A stretch of DNA of 35,413 nucleotides from NCBI GenBank assembly GCA_002839435.1, contig PGYA01000011.1, forward strand, positions 185,515 through 220,927, in the 5' to 3' direction. Below the pieces are notes generated by a model that made no database searches, had not been told where the DNA came from, and saw only the letters and a list, made by a program, of their open reading frames with translations. Within the stretch, counting starts at the first letter, position 1, and each line of letters opens with the position of its first letter. The stretch is from Candidatus Riflebacteria bacterium HGW-Riflebacteria-2. Lineage in GTDB: Bacteria > Muiribacteriota > Ozemobacteria > Ozemobacterales > Ozemobacteraceae. Below, piece by piece: positions 22,034-30,723 of this stretch. The position numbers and the translations under genes are program-made.

Positions 22034-24805
22034 ATGTTCGACTGGCTGATTAAATTCATCCGATTTTTCATTCCTGATTTCAACGCGCGCGAACTGGCAA
22101 GACTCGACGATACTCTCGAAGAAGTCAATGCTCTCGAAGAGCATTTTAAAAAAATGTCAGATGAAGAGCTTGCTGGCATGACGCTTAAGTTTCGCCAACA
22201 GCTGTTCGAGGGCAAGCCCGTCGATGATATCAAAGCGGAAGCTTTCGCTGTCGTGCGCGAAACCGCACATCGCGTTCTGAACATGCGTCATTACGACGTG
22301 CAGATTCTTGGTGGACTCGCCCTGCACGAAGGCCGCATCGTCGAAATGAAAACCGGTGAAGGTAAAACCCTTGTGGCTACCCTTCCTCTTTATCTCAATG
22401 CGCTCGAACTAAATCCTGAATGGATCGAGCTGGCCGAAGAAGAATTCAAAGAAAAGCCTGTCGAGTTCAGGCCGCTGATAGACAAAAATGGCCTGATGGT
22501 GCCGGTTGGACGCGGCGCCCTGCTGGTAACGGTTAACGATTACCTGGCCCGCCGCGACTCAGAATGGATGGGCCGCGTATTCAAGTTTCTCGGCCTTTCT
22601 GTTGGCCTGAACGTGCATGGCCTGAACTCTGAAGAGAAGCGTGCGGCCTATGCGGCCGACATAACTTACGGCACCAACAACGAATTTGGTTTTGACTACC
22701 TGCGCGATAATATGGCCTTGAGCCTTGCCGAATGCGTGCAGCGCGGTGAATATAACTACTCGATTGTCGATGAAGTCGACTCGATTCTCATCGACGAGGC
22801 GAGAACGCCTCTGATCATCTCCGGCCCGGCGGAGAAGGCCACTTCGCTCTACTTTGTTTTTGCCAAGGTTGCTCGCGAAGTTCTCAAGCCCGAGGTTGAT
22901 TACATAATCGACGAAAAGCATCACGGCGTTTCGGTTACCGAAGTTGGTATCGCAAAGGTTGAGAAGGCTCTGGGTATTGAAAATCTCTACGATAACAGCA
23001 ACATGGATCACGTGCATCACCTGCAGAATGCACTCAAGGCCCGGCACTTTTTCCATCGAGACAAGGAATACATTGTCAGGCCGCGCGAAGACGGTCGCGG
23101 CCAGGAAGTCGTCATCGTTGACGAATTTACCGGCCGCCTGATGTTTGGCCGCCGCTATTCAGACGGTCTGCACCAGGCAATCGAAGCCAAAGAAGGCGTG
23201 CCGATTCAGCAGGAAAACCAGACCCTCGCTTCGATCACCTTTCAAAACTATTTTCGCCTTTATCGTAAGCTTGCCGGTATGACTGGTACTGCCGAAACTG
23301 AGGCTAAGGAATTCAACGAAATCTACAAGTGCGAAGTCGTGGTTATTCCGCCGAACAAACCCTGCGTGCGCCAGGATCTCGCTGATGTCATCTACAAGAC
23401 TGTCGCCGAGAAATTCGAAGCGATTGTCGATAACATAATCGAAATCAATGAGCGCAAGCAGCCGGTACTGGTTGGAACCATCTCGATCGAAAAGAGTGAG
23501 CTGATAGCGGCCATGCTGCGCAAACGTGGCACTGAATGCCAGGTTCTCAACGCAAAGTATCATGAACGCGAAGCCGAGATTGTTGCTCAGGCCGGGCGCG
23601 AAGGCAGTATAACCATAGCTACCAACATGGCTGGCCGTGGTACAGACATTCTGCTCGGCGGCAACCCTGAAATGCTTGCCAAAGACGAACTTGGTCACAG
23701 CGAAGGTGAAGAATACGTCGCCGCCGTGGCCAAATACCGGCAGCAGTGTGAGGCAGAAAAACAGCGGGTTATTGCTGCTGGTGGCCTGTTCATTCTTGGT
23801 ACTGAGCGCCATGAATCAAGGCGTATCGACAACCAGCTGCGTGGCCGTGCCGGTCGCCAGGGTGATCCGGGCGCCAGCCAGTTCTATCTATCGCTCGAAG
23901 ATGATCTCATGCGTCTGTTCGGTTCGGTCAATATCGCCGGCTGGATGGAAAAACTTGGCTGGGAAAAGGGTGAACCGATAGAACACCCATGGATATCCAA
24001 GTCGATAGAAAGCGCCCAGCGTAAAGTCGAGGCCTATCATTTTGATGTGCGCAAACATGTTCTCAAATATGACGACGTCATGAACCAGCAGCGCACGGTG
24101 ATTTATCAGGAACGCCGCAAGGCTCTCGAGCAGGAAAAAATCTACGAAGACCTTCTTTCGATGATCGATGAAGTAATCGATGACATGGTTGGCAGTGCCT
24201 TGAATCCCGACATCGACCCTGACGATTACGATTACAACGCTTTGGCAGATCAGCTCAATAAGATTTTTCCGATCGAAGTTGAGGGTGGCGATCCCCGCAA
24301 GGCAAAGCCCGGTCAACTCTGTTCTTATTCGCGTGAAGAACTGACCAACGAGCTGCGTCGTCGCGCGCTTGAAAAACTTTCTGCCAAACGAACTGAACTT
24401 GGCGACCAGGACTTTTTCAGCATGCAGAAGTTTCTGCTGCTGCAGATCGTTGACAGCAAGTGGAAAGATCACCTGCACAACATGGATAACCTCCAGGATG
24501 GCATTCATCTGCGTTCATGGGGGCAGCGCGATCCGCTGGTTGAATACAAGATCGAAGGCTTCCAGATGTTTCAGAACATGATCGACAGCATCAAGGAAGA
24601 CCTGCTTTATTACCTGTACCGTGTGTCCTATTCGCGCGCTGAAGAACGCGAAGTCCAGGAAAAGAAAGAGCAGGAAGTCTATTACAACCGCGGCGACGAA
24701 GAAGAAAAGCCCAAGGCACCAGTTCGCGCCGAAGAATCGGTCGATCGTAACGCGCCATGTCCTTGTGGCAGCGGCAAGAAATACAAGAAGTGCTGTGGGC
24801 GCTGA
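22034..24805 (+). CDS. secA: Preprotein translocase ATPase SecA
   Basis: SecA drives unfolded preproteins through SecYEG. The 923-residue protein has Walker A MKTGEGKT at residues 105-112, motif II DEVDSILIDEARTP from residue 246 and the downstream TGRLMFGRRYSDGLHQA. It also has NMAGRGTDI, the arginine-finger region QLRGRAGRQGD, a C-terminal scaffold and the zinc-binding tail NAPCPCGSGKKYKKCCG. Between Walker A and VTVNDYLARRD there are about 34 extra residues (roughly 125-160, starting ELNPEWIELAEEEF) where most SecA proteins have a short ALTGKG-type turn. The start follows AAAGGGG. It is the third gene of the hpf operon or has its own leader with a hairpin. Two pilin-like genes and prfB follow. 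Confidence 0.97.
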   Translation: MFDWLIKFIRFFIPDFNARELARLDDTLEEVNALEEHFKKMSDEELAGMTLKFRQQLFEGKPVDDIKAEAFAVVRETAHRVLNMRHYDVQILGGLALHEGRIVEMKTGEGKTLVATLPLYLNALELNPEWIELAEEEFKEKPVEFRPLIDKNGLMVPVGRGALLVTVNDYLARRDSEWMGRVFKFLGLSVGLNVHGLNSEEKRAAYAADITYGTNNEFGFDYLRDNMALSLAECVQRGEYNYSIVDEVDSILIDEARTPLIISGPAEKATSLYFVFAKVAREVLKPEVDYIIDEKHHGVSVTEVGIAKVEKALGIENLYDNSNMDHVHHLQNALKARHFFHRDKEYIVRPREDGRGQEVVIVDEFTGRLMFGRRYSDGLHQAIEAKEGVPIQQENQTLASITFQNYFRLYRKLAGMTGTAETEAKEFNEIYKCEVVVIPPNKPCVRQDLADVIYKTVAEKFEAIVDNIIEINERKQPVLVGTISIEKSELIAAMLRKRGTECQVLNAKYHEREAEIVAQAGREGSITIATNMAGRGTDILLGGNPEMLAKDELGHSEGEEYVAAVAKYRQQCEAEKQRVIAAGGLFILGTERHESRRIDNQLRGRAGRQGDPGASQFYLSLEDDLMRLFGSVNIAGWMEKLGWEKGEPIEHPWISKSIESAQRKVEAYHFDVRKHVLKYDDVMNQQRTVIYQERRKALEQEKIYEDLLSMIDEVIDDMVGSALNPDIDPDDYDYNALADQLNKIFPIEVEGGDPRKAKPGQLCSYSREELTNELRRRALEKLSAKRTELGDQDFFSMQKFLLLQIVDSKWKDHLHNMDNLQDGIHLRSWGQRDPLVEYKIEGFQMFQNMIDSIKEDLLYYLYRVSYSRAEEREVQEKKEQEVYYNRGDEEEKPKAPVRAEESVDRNAPCPCGSGKKYKKCCGR

Positions 24806-24871
24806 GCGGTAGCTGAACTCTTATCTGGCATTCCAGAAGCTGCATGCTTTCTGCAATGTGTTGTCAGCCTG

Positions 24872-24900
24872 ATGAAATTTTGCCGGGCTGGTTGTATACT
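24872..24900 (+). promoter_or_regulatory. Weak promoter candidate before the second prepilin pair
   Basis: TATACT (24895-24900) is a good -10 hexamer. The -35 at 17-bp spacing (ATGAAA, 24872-24877) matches 4 of 6 positions. It is located 31 nt before the ATG at 24932. Confidence 0.3.
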
Positions 24901-24931
24901 GTCTGTACATCTTGTGTTTCGGATAAGGTTT

Positions 24932-25408
24932 ATGTTGCGAAACAGGCAAAAACGGTCGGCGGTCTCTCTTGTCGAAGTCATGATCGCGATGGCGATTCTA
25001 TCGACACTTGCCCTGCCAATGGGAATGTTTCTCGTCGAGCAGATGCGTGGCAGTTCGCAGCTGGGCGACTACTATCAGATACTCAACCTGCTTGAAGAAA
25101 AGCTGGAAACCGCTCTTGAAATGCGCTTTCACGATATTCCGGTCGGTGATATAAGAGATGTCCTGGTTGAATCAGAAGGACATCGTGGCCTCGACCTTCG
25201 TCCGGCTGAAGTTGCGCGCAACATTGTCAGTTTTCGCATGAGCTGTGAATTGTTGCCGGTCAGCTTCGCGGCGCTAAAAGACGCTGCTTCGAGTGAATTG
25301 CAGACGTTCGTCGCCGAAGATGGCATGAAAAGAATCGAGATTTTTGCAGAATGGGGCGACAAGCGGAAGCATCGCCTCAATCTCGTCGCTTACCGGGCAA
25401 ATCTGTGA
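24932..25408 (+). CDS. Prepilin-like protein (type II secretion GspI/PilV-like)
   Basis: The 158-residue protein has a short basic leader (LRNRQKRSA) and then VSLVEVMIAMAILSTLALPM, a class III prepilin signal with Glu at the +5-type position. Its size fits a minor pseudopilin such as GspI or PilV. The frame is open from 24872, but the ATG at 24932 puts the basic leader directly before the hydrophobic helix, as the family requires. The ribosome binding site is weak (GGATAAGG). Its stop overlaps the GTG start of the next PilX-like gene by 4 nt. The gene pair resembles the prepilin/PilX pair at 11457-9621. Confidence 0.75.
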   Translation: MLRNRQKRSAVSLVEVMIAMAILSTLALPMGMFLVEQMRGSSQLGDYYQILNLLEEKLETALEMRFHDIPVGDIRDVLVESEGHRGLDLRPAEVARNIVSFRMSCELLPVSFAALKDAASSELQTFVAEDGMKRIEIFAEWGDKRKHRLNLVAYRANL

Positions 25409-25875
25409 ACAGATATTTATTAAACAGTAGAAATGGTATGGCATTGCCTATCATCCTGGGTTTGGTGTTGTTTCTTGCCATCTGGATCGGTTCGCTGGCC
25501 TGGTCGATGACCAATTCGCGCAGTCGGTTTCAACAGGTTGTCAAGGCGCGTAAGGCTTATTTTATGGCACGTTCAGGTCTGCAGCATTTTCTGCTCAAGC
25601 TGAAAATGTCGCAAAGAAAGGGGCTTGCAGCAATGCGCGCCCTGGAACAGGCAAATGAAGATGAAAAAAAAGTTCTCTATTCTGTCTTTTTACAGGATAT
25701 AATAGTACCACCCGATAATTCTTATTCAGGCGAAAGATACGATTATCGGGTCACGAAGTTCAATGTTGAATCGGTAGATTATGACAGTTCTCGCATTACC
25801 ATGCAGGTCGAAGCTGAAGGCAGCTTTGGCGGGCAGAAGAATAGTATCAGCCGGCTTATCCGTGTCAGTCGATAA
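25405..25875 (+). CDS. PilX-like / GspK-like membrane protein
   Basis: The 156-residue product is best started at GTG 25405, overlapping the previous stop (GTGA), rather than at the earlier in-frame ATG 25351, which would lie inside the upstream gene. It begins NRYLLNSRNGMALPIILGL, a short leader and hydrophobic helix, followed by AYFMARSGLQHFLLKLKM. This block is nearly the same as in the protein at 9621-10502, showing paralogy. The short soluble part ends at VSR. It is likely a minor component of a pilus or type II secretion pseudopilus. prfB starts 25 nt after it. Confidence 0.65.
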   Translation: MNRYLLNSRNGMALPIILGLVLFLAIWIGSLAWSMTNSRSRFQQVVKARKAYFMARSGLQHFLLKLKMSQRKGLAAMRALEQANEDEKKVLYSVFLQDIIVPPDNSYSGERYDYRVTKFNVESVDYDSSRITMQVEAEGSFGGQKNSISRLIRVSR

Positions 25876-25900
25876 GCCATAATTTCAGGAGGTATAAACC

Positions 25901-27029
25901 GTGGAATTCGAAGTAGTTGAAAAAATACGCGAAATGAAAACCCGGCTCTCCGGCATCGGGAGCCATCTTTGACCTGCCCAATAAGAGGCTGGAAATCGAA
26001 GAGCTTGAATCAACGACCCTGAACCCGAATTTCTGGAACGACCGCAATCGTGCCCAGTCGATCAGCCAGAAGATCGCTGATCTCAAAAAGGCCTGCGATA
26101 CTTATGAGTCTGTACAGAGAGAGTTCAACGATACGGTTGAATTGATGGAACTGGCTGAAGCAGAAGACGACGATGCCATGTTCCAGCAGTTGTTTTCTCA
26201 ACTCGATCCAATAAATCGTCGCATCGATGGTCTTGAACTGACTACTTTCCTTTCAGAGCCCTACGATAATTCAGATACTTATCTTTCGATCAAACCTGGC
26301 GCCGGTGGAACCGAGTCGAGTGACTGGGCTTCGATGTTGTATCGCATGTATCTGCGTTATATCGAGGCCGCTGGTTTTAAATATGAAGTTCTCGACCTGC
26401 AGGAAGAAGAACATGGTCTCAAGGCAGCTACAATCAAAGTTAAAGGCCCGTATGCCTATGGTTATCTCAAGGGCGAAAAAGGTGTTCACCGTCTGGTGCG
26501 CATCTCGCCGTTTGATTCAAACGCGCGGCGCCACACCAGCTTTACTGCCGTTGACGTGCTGCCGGTTTTGCCTGACGATGTCGATGTCGAAATCAGAGAT
26601 GATGATCTCAAGCTCGATTTTTTCAGAAGCTCAGGTGCTGGTGGTCAGCATGTTAACAAGACTAGCAGTGCCGTGCGCATAACCCACATGCCTACCGGTC
26701 TGGTGGTTGCCTGCCAGATCGAGCGCAGTCAGCACCAGAACCGAGAAGTCGCTCTGGGCATGCTCAAAGCGAAGCTTTATGAACTACAGCAGCGCGAAAA
26801 ACAGAAAGAAATTAAAAGTCTGCAGGGCGACATGAAAAATATCGCCTGGGGCAGTCAGATCCGTTCTTATGTTTTCTGTCCATACACTCTGGTAAAAGAT
26901 CTACGAACTGGCGAACAAACCTCGGATGTGCGCCGGGTCATGGATGGTGATCTCGAGCCTTTTGTCAAGGCTTATCTGAACTGGCACGCGAATGGTGAGA
27001 AACTTCTTAACATAAGCGAAGCCGAGTGA
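25901..27029 (+). CDS. prfB: Peptide chain release factor 2, with programmed +1 frameshift
   Basis: RF2 recognises UGA and UAA stop codons and releases the finished peptide. Translation starts at GTG 25901, 7 nt after AGGAGGT (25887-25893). It runs 23 codons to CTT-TGA at 25967-25972, then shifts +1 and continues at GAC 25971 to the TGA at 27027. The combined product is 375 residues, the normal RF2 length. The stop-codon recognition motif SPF occurs in RISPFDSNARRHTS and the catalytic GGQ in SSGAGGQHVNKTSSAVRI. The gene lies 25 nt after a PilX-like gene and 10 nt before a long PilX-like gene. An annotation that ignores the shift would report a truncated gene starting at an internal ATG (26142). 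Confidence 0.96.
25958..25973 (+). promoter_or_regulatory. RF2 autoregulatory frameshift site
   Basis: The slippery CTT followed by in-frame TGA and C (25967-25973) is preceded by a Shine-Dalgarno-like GGGAG (25958-25962), 4 nt from CTT. This is the standard RF2 arrangement: low RF2 slows termination at UGA and favours the +1 shift. Confidence 0.93.
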
Positions 27030-27039
27030 GGTACGAGTT

Positions 27040-28788
27040 ATGAAACTGAGCCGGCGAATTTTGAACGGAATGCGGCGTGGCAGCGCGATGTTTATGCTGA
27101 TGACAGTCGTTGGCGTTCTTTACATTTTTGGTATGCTGCTGATCAATTACATGACGCAGGAACGCACGCAGACTGCCAAGCTCGGCGAAAATCTGCAGTC
27201 GTTTTGTCTGGCAGAGGCAGCAGTCGAGAAGGCCATGCTCAAGATGCGCGAGATTTTCAACGAAAAGCTGCTGTCTGAAGAAGGCGAGGTTAACGACAGA
27301 ATTCTTTCATTGCTCGATATCGATCGTGCCGAAAACTTCAGCCTGCGCGTTAAAATACAGGATGGCGAAGTTATCGATGGCGGCACTGCCGAAGTGCTGG
27401 TCGAAGTCAACAACCTGCGCCTGACTCCTTTCAAGACCTATATCGACGAATACGAAGACGTACCGCCGGCGCTGAAGGTTTATCGCAAAGAGAACCGTGA
27501 CACTTACGCCGACAAAGCCCTCGGTGGCTGGGAAGGGCTGTTGCGCTTCGAAGCAGTCGGCAAATACCGCAATGCCGAGAAAAAACTTGAAGTCATCCGT
27601 GAACTCAAAGTGACCGATCTTACGCCGCCGGCTGAGAACTACACGCTCTTTGTCGCCAGTCGTAAGGACGAATATCTTCGCCACGGTGAATTCAGATGTC
27701 GCAATTGGAGCGTAGTCAGAGACCTCAAGGCGCTGATCGATGATATTGCAGAAAAGACCGGCACTGCTTTCCAGGAAACGCTCGGCACCACTGCCAGTGA
27801 TTACTTCTGGGAACCGAACATGGCCAGCAATGTCAGTTTTGAAGGTGCTATCAAGATAAGGATTCTCAAGGTCATCCGCAAGCTGGTAATGTCGGTTTCC
27901 GATATCAAGGTCAAAGATTACGTTGATCTGACAATCGGCAAACTGCACCCCTATCTTTGGGGTAAGATTCGCACCAACGGCCGGTTACATGTTTATCTGC
28001 CGTTTTTTGCAGCGGATGACATCATCAATTACTTCGAAGATAACTCGATTTTTTCGCACCAGCGCCCTGAAATTGGTTACCTGTTCTGCAATAACCAGTT
28101 GCACGACCCGTATCTGAGCAAATACACCTACTATGAAGGCGAAATAATAAGGTATTACCAGAAACTCAAGCCTTACGTGCTTGGTATCACTGAAACACCG
28201 TATCCGAGCTCAGATCCTTATACGATCAATACCAAGTTTGACTTCGTTTCACGCAATCCCGGCAAATTAGAGCCTATGCAGCTCGACCGCATCAAAAAGA
28301 ATGCCAAGGACTACTGCCACGAGTATATCGAACGCGATTTGATTCTGCAGGGAACTTATTCAAAGCCGGCTGCCATAATGGGACTGATTTACGTGCAGGG
28401 CAACCTTTTTATTGGTGGTCGCATTTCAGGCCAGTCCATGATTGTTACAGAGGGCGATATCATAATCACTGATAACGTCGTTCAGGACAGCGCTGCTTCA
28501 TTTCTTTCGCTGGTATCGCTGAATGGTTCGGTCAAATATGCGCGGGAACTCAAGAACGCCAAGGTCGAAGCTGCGATTTACGCAAAAGAAAGCATTATTG
28601 GCGGCGAACAGATCAACATTTTTGGCAATCTCGTTGTCGATTCGCTCAATCGCCAGAAAGGCGAAGAAGGCGCGCTGATCATGCCTAAAAAGGTGATGGT
28701 TAACTACGATTCAAAGCTCAAAAGCGAAGTTGGCAGTAACGTCTGCTTCAATATTTCAGATCTGATAACGACCATGCGCGACCTCTGA
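27040..28788 (+). CDS. Long PilX-like protein with beta-repeat C-terminus
   Basis: The 582-residue protein begins with a basic leader and a hydrophobic helix (RRGSAMFMLMTVVGVLYIFG, about residues 12-32). It continues with QSFCLAEAAVEKAMLKMREI, the PilX/pilus-assembly style N-terminus related in layout to the proteins at 9621 and 25405. The middle region is mixed. Residues about 440-560 contain consecutive short strands with glycines (GNLFIGGRISGQSMIVTEGD and IFGNLVVDSLN), which suggests a beta-helix or bactofilin-like stack as seen in large PilX proteins. It starts 10 nt after the prfB stop and so is probably co-transcribed. Its 3' end lies 6 nt from the convergent TPR gene. A surface-exposed fibre tip or assembly role is inference. 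Confidence 0.65.
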   Translation: MKLSRRILNGMRRGSAMFMLMTVVGVLYIFGMLLINYMTQERTQTAKLGENLQSFCLAEAAVEKAMLKMREIFNEKLLSEEGEVNDRILSLLDIDRAENFSLRVKIQDGEVIDGGTAEVLVEVNNLRLTPFKTYIDEYEDVPPALKVYRKENRDTYADKALGGWEGLLRFEAVGKYRNAEKKLEVIRELKVTDLTPPAENYTLFVASRKDEYLRHGEFRCRNWSVVRDLKALIDDIAEKTGTAFQETLGTTASDYFWEPNMASNVSFEGAIKIRILKVIRKLVMSVSDIKVKDYVDLTIGKLHPYLWGKIRTNGRLHVYLPFFAADDIINYFEDNSIFSHQRPEIGYLFCNNQLHDPYLSKYTYYEGEIIRYYQKLKPYVLGITETPYPSSDPYTINTKFDFVSRNPGKLEPMQLDRIKKNAKDYCHEYIERDLILQGTYSKPAAIMGLIYVQGNLFIGGRISGQSMIVTEGDIIITDNVVQDSAASFLSLVSLNGSVKYARELKNAKVEAAIYAKESIIGGEQINIFGNLVVDSLNRQKGEEGALIMPKKVMVNYDSKLKSEVGSNVCFNISDLITTMRDL

Positions 28789-28794
28789 CCTGCT

Positions 28795-30471
28795 TCAGTC
28801 GGGATAGGCCGATATGAATTCGAACGATGGCATGCGCACAGTCTGCCCGAGATCGTTGATGATGTCGTAGAACTTCCAGTCGGTGGTGCCGTTGAAGGTT
28901 ATCATCTGCCCTTCCCGCGCAAATGGTGGGAAACCGCCGCGCCTGGTTGCCAGCAGAAAAGTCGGCTGGTTGTTGAAGTGACTGTTGAGGCGATAATCAT
29001 TTTGCTCGCGGTTCATGGTGTTGAGTTCATCACGATCCAGCTCTTTTATCATCAGCAGAAAATCGCGGCCATGCCGGGTGATTTTGCGGGCGATGTAGCC
29101 GCGCCATTCAACCGTAATCGGGCCAGTGAAACGGGTTTTGAAGTTTATATCATTGAGCTGCCAGTATTGCAGATTTGTGCCGGCAAAATTACCGCGGGTT
29201 GCAGTAAAGCCTTCGCGGGCCGGGCGTTGCTTTTCTTCAGCTTCGCGAATTTTGAATCGGGCTACTTCAAGTTTTCTTACCGCATCTCGGCGCGAGCTTT
29301 CGATGAGATTACCCGTTTCCAGAGCCTGACTGAACAGGTTGGACGCTTCTTCAAACTTGTTGGTTGTGAAAGCATGGTTTCCGCGCAGATACAGGTCGTT
29401 GGCCAGGTTGCCGGCTGATTCGCTCAGCCGCATCTGCAGGTTTGAATTGCCTGGATTCATGGAGTTGGCGCGTGAGTAGTATTCTCTGGCTTTTTCGGGA
29501 CTGCCCATGGTTTCGTAGATGCGCGCCATTTCGAGGGCTACCGAAGCCTGCGGTTTTACCACATAGTATATCTGGTAATTTTTGATAGCATCTTCAAGCA
29601 GATTAACACGCGCATAGTTGCGACCAAGCAGGTAATAGGCATCGTAGAACTTGTCATCAACACGCAGACACTCTTCAAGATGCTTAATCGACGCGAAGAG
29701 ATCGCCTTTAACGCTCAATGCCTTACCCAGAAGAAAATGTGCGCGTGGACTGTCGGGGTTTTTCTGTAACACTGCTTCGAGCGCTGATATTGCTTCATCA
29801 GTTTTGCCGCTGTCAAGCAGTGTCTCAGCGTGTTGTTCGCCGGCTGGTTTTGCCGCCTGTGCGGCGGCCCTAAATGGCAACGGTGGCAACTTCATATCCT
29901 GGGTGCTGACGCGGCTGACTGGTTGCATTGGTGGTAAAGTCGGTGCGGCCGGCTGAGTAACGACCCTTGCCGTCTGGGTGATCTGTGGCAATCTTTGCTG
30001 AACAGGCACTTGCGCTGGCTGCTGGGTAATAACGCGTGCCGATGTCGTCTGAGGAGGTGGTTCATATCTGACCAGAGGAGCGGGAGTCGAAGGCTGACTC
30101 GGTGTCTCGGCCTGGGCGGCATAGACCTTTATACGTTTCAGTTCTACGCTGCATCTGGCTATGCCACGCCGGGCAGCGACCATCGAGGTGTCGAGCGACG
30201 CTGCGAGGCGGTATTCCTTGAGTGCTTCTTCAAAGTTACCAGTCAGCTCGAAAAGTCGGCCAAGGTTGAAATGCACCCCGGGGTGGCGGGGCGACTGCTC
30301 GTATGCCTGTTTAAGGGACTGGTGCGCCTGTTTGTAGCGCTGCTGGTAAATGTGATTGACCGCTTCTTCGACAAGGATGTTGGTGTTGTCAAACGCCAGA
30401 AGCGGCAGACTGCCGGCAGCGGCCAGTGCGGCTGACAGTAGCAGGGTCCTAAATTTGCCCGGGTATTTCAT
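28795..30471 (-). CDS. Exported TPR protein with novel C-terminal domain
   Basis: The start is taken at ATG 30471, which has AAAGGA at 8-nt spacing; the TTG at 30477, two codons earlier, is too close to that site. The 558-residue product has a signal peptide (LLLSAALAAAGSLPLLA). Two TPR units follow (about residues 30-105), then a Pro/Gln/Thr-rich linker (about 118-205) and a second TPR array (about 215-400). The final 150 residues, with repeated aromatics (YWQLNDINFKTRF, ITVEWRGYIARK, FLLMIKELDRDELN), form a separate, probably beta-rich, domain that I do not recognise. The protein is likely an envelope scaffold. Its promoter interleaves with that of the 28-residue protein on the other strand. 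Confidence 0.78.
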   Translation of the reverse strand: MKYPGKFRTLLLSAALAAAGSLPLLAFDNTNILVEEAVNHIYQQRYKQAHQSLKQAYEQSPRHPGVHFNLGRLFELTGNFEEALKEYRLAASLDTSMVAARRGIARCSVELKRIKVYAAQAETPSQPSTPAPLVRYEPPPQTTSARVITQQPAQVPVQQRLPQITQTARVVTQPAAPTLPPMQPVSRVSTQDMKLPPLPFRAAAQAAKPAGEQHAETLLDSGKTDEAISALEAVLQKNPDSPRAHFLLGKALSVKGDLFASIKHLEECLRVDDKFYDAYYLLGRNYARVNLLEDAIKNYQIYYVVKPQASVALEMARIYETMGSPEKAREYYSRANSMNPGNSNLQMRLSESAGNLANDLYLRGNHAFTTNKFEEASNLFSQALETGNLIESSRRDAVRKLEVARFKIREAEEKQRPAREGFTATRGNFAGTNLQYWQLNDINFKTRFTGPITVEWRGYIARKITRHGRDFLLMIKELDRDELNTMNREQNDYRLNSHFNNQPTFLLATRRGGFPPFAREGQMITFNGTTDWKFYDIINDLGQTVRMPSFEFISAYPD

Positions 30472-30503
30472 TGGCAACGTCCTTTAAACTTGATCAGGCT
30501 TTT

Positions 30504-30533
30504 TTGACTAGCATTCTGATTATATGCTATTAT
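30504..30533 (+). promoter_or_regulatory. Promoter of the 28-residue membrane protein
   Basis: TTGACT (30504-30509) and TATTAT (30528-30533) are 18 bp apart, with TG at 30525-30526 forming an extended -10. The ATG follows 33 nt after the -10 box. Confidence 0.65.
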
Positions 30534-30547
30534 CATTTTTGAAACAA
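30519..30547 (-). promoter_or_regulatory. Promoter candidate of the TPR gene, interleaved with the divergent promoter
   Basis: On the minus strand a perfect TATAAT (30524-30519) lies 17 bp from TTGTTT (30547-30542). The predicted start near 30512 leaves a 40-nt leader. Its -10 box lies inside the spacer of the plus-strand promoter. Confidence 0.5.
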
Positions 30548-30566
30548 ACCCCCGATGGAGGTCGGC

Positions 30567-30653
30567 ATGTCTATTTTTCGTTTTATCTGGTGGGCAGTCA
30601 TAATCAGTATCTGTGCTTTTGCCGGTTACATCTACGGATATCTCGCCGAGTAA
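30567..30653 (+). CDS. 28-residue single-helix membrane protein
   Basis: A short frame starting at ATG 30567 has a strong TGGAGGT 5 nt upstream, an extended -10 promoter at 30504-30533 and a stop at TAA 30651. The product begins MSIFRFIWWAVIISICAF and ends YIYGYLAE: a basic/aromatic start, one hydrophobic helix of about 20 residues and a short polar tail. This is typical of bacterial membrane miniproteins. A structured terminator-like hairpin follows at 30669-30723, giving a complete monocistronic unit. The function is unknown; such proteins often bind and modulate larger membrane complexes. Gene finders would probably miss it. Confidence 0.65.
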   Translation: MSIFRFIWWAVIISICAFAGYIYGYLAE

Positions 30654-30668
30654 CCCGCGCTGAAATCG

Positions 30669-30723
30669 ACCCGGTTCGCCTCAGAAGCCTTTTGTGAAGG
30701 TTTCTGGTCAGGCTGTTCCGGGT
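30669..30723. terminator. Nested hairpin between convergent genes, probable bidirectional terminator
   Basis: Three successive stems nest: ACCCGG/CCGGGT (30669-30674 with 30718-30723), GCCT/AGGC (30678-30681 with 30710-30713) and a 10-bp stem (30682-30691 with 30697-30706, one G-T pair). It fills the gap between the 28-residue protein gene (+) and the 67-residue gene (-). Only a short T-rich tract follows on either side. Confidence 0.55.

Noticed and set aside
25901..26141. prfB as a truncated or broken gene
   Set aside because: The in-frame TGA is part of a standard RF2 frameshift site, and both halves align to a full-length RF2.
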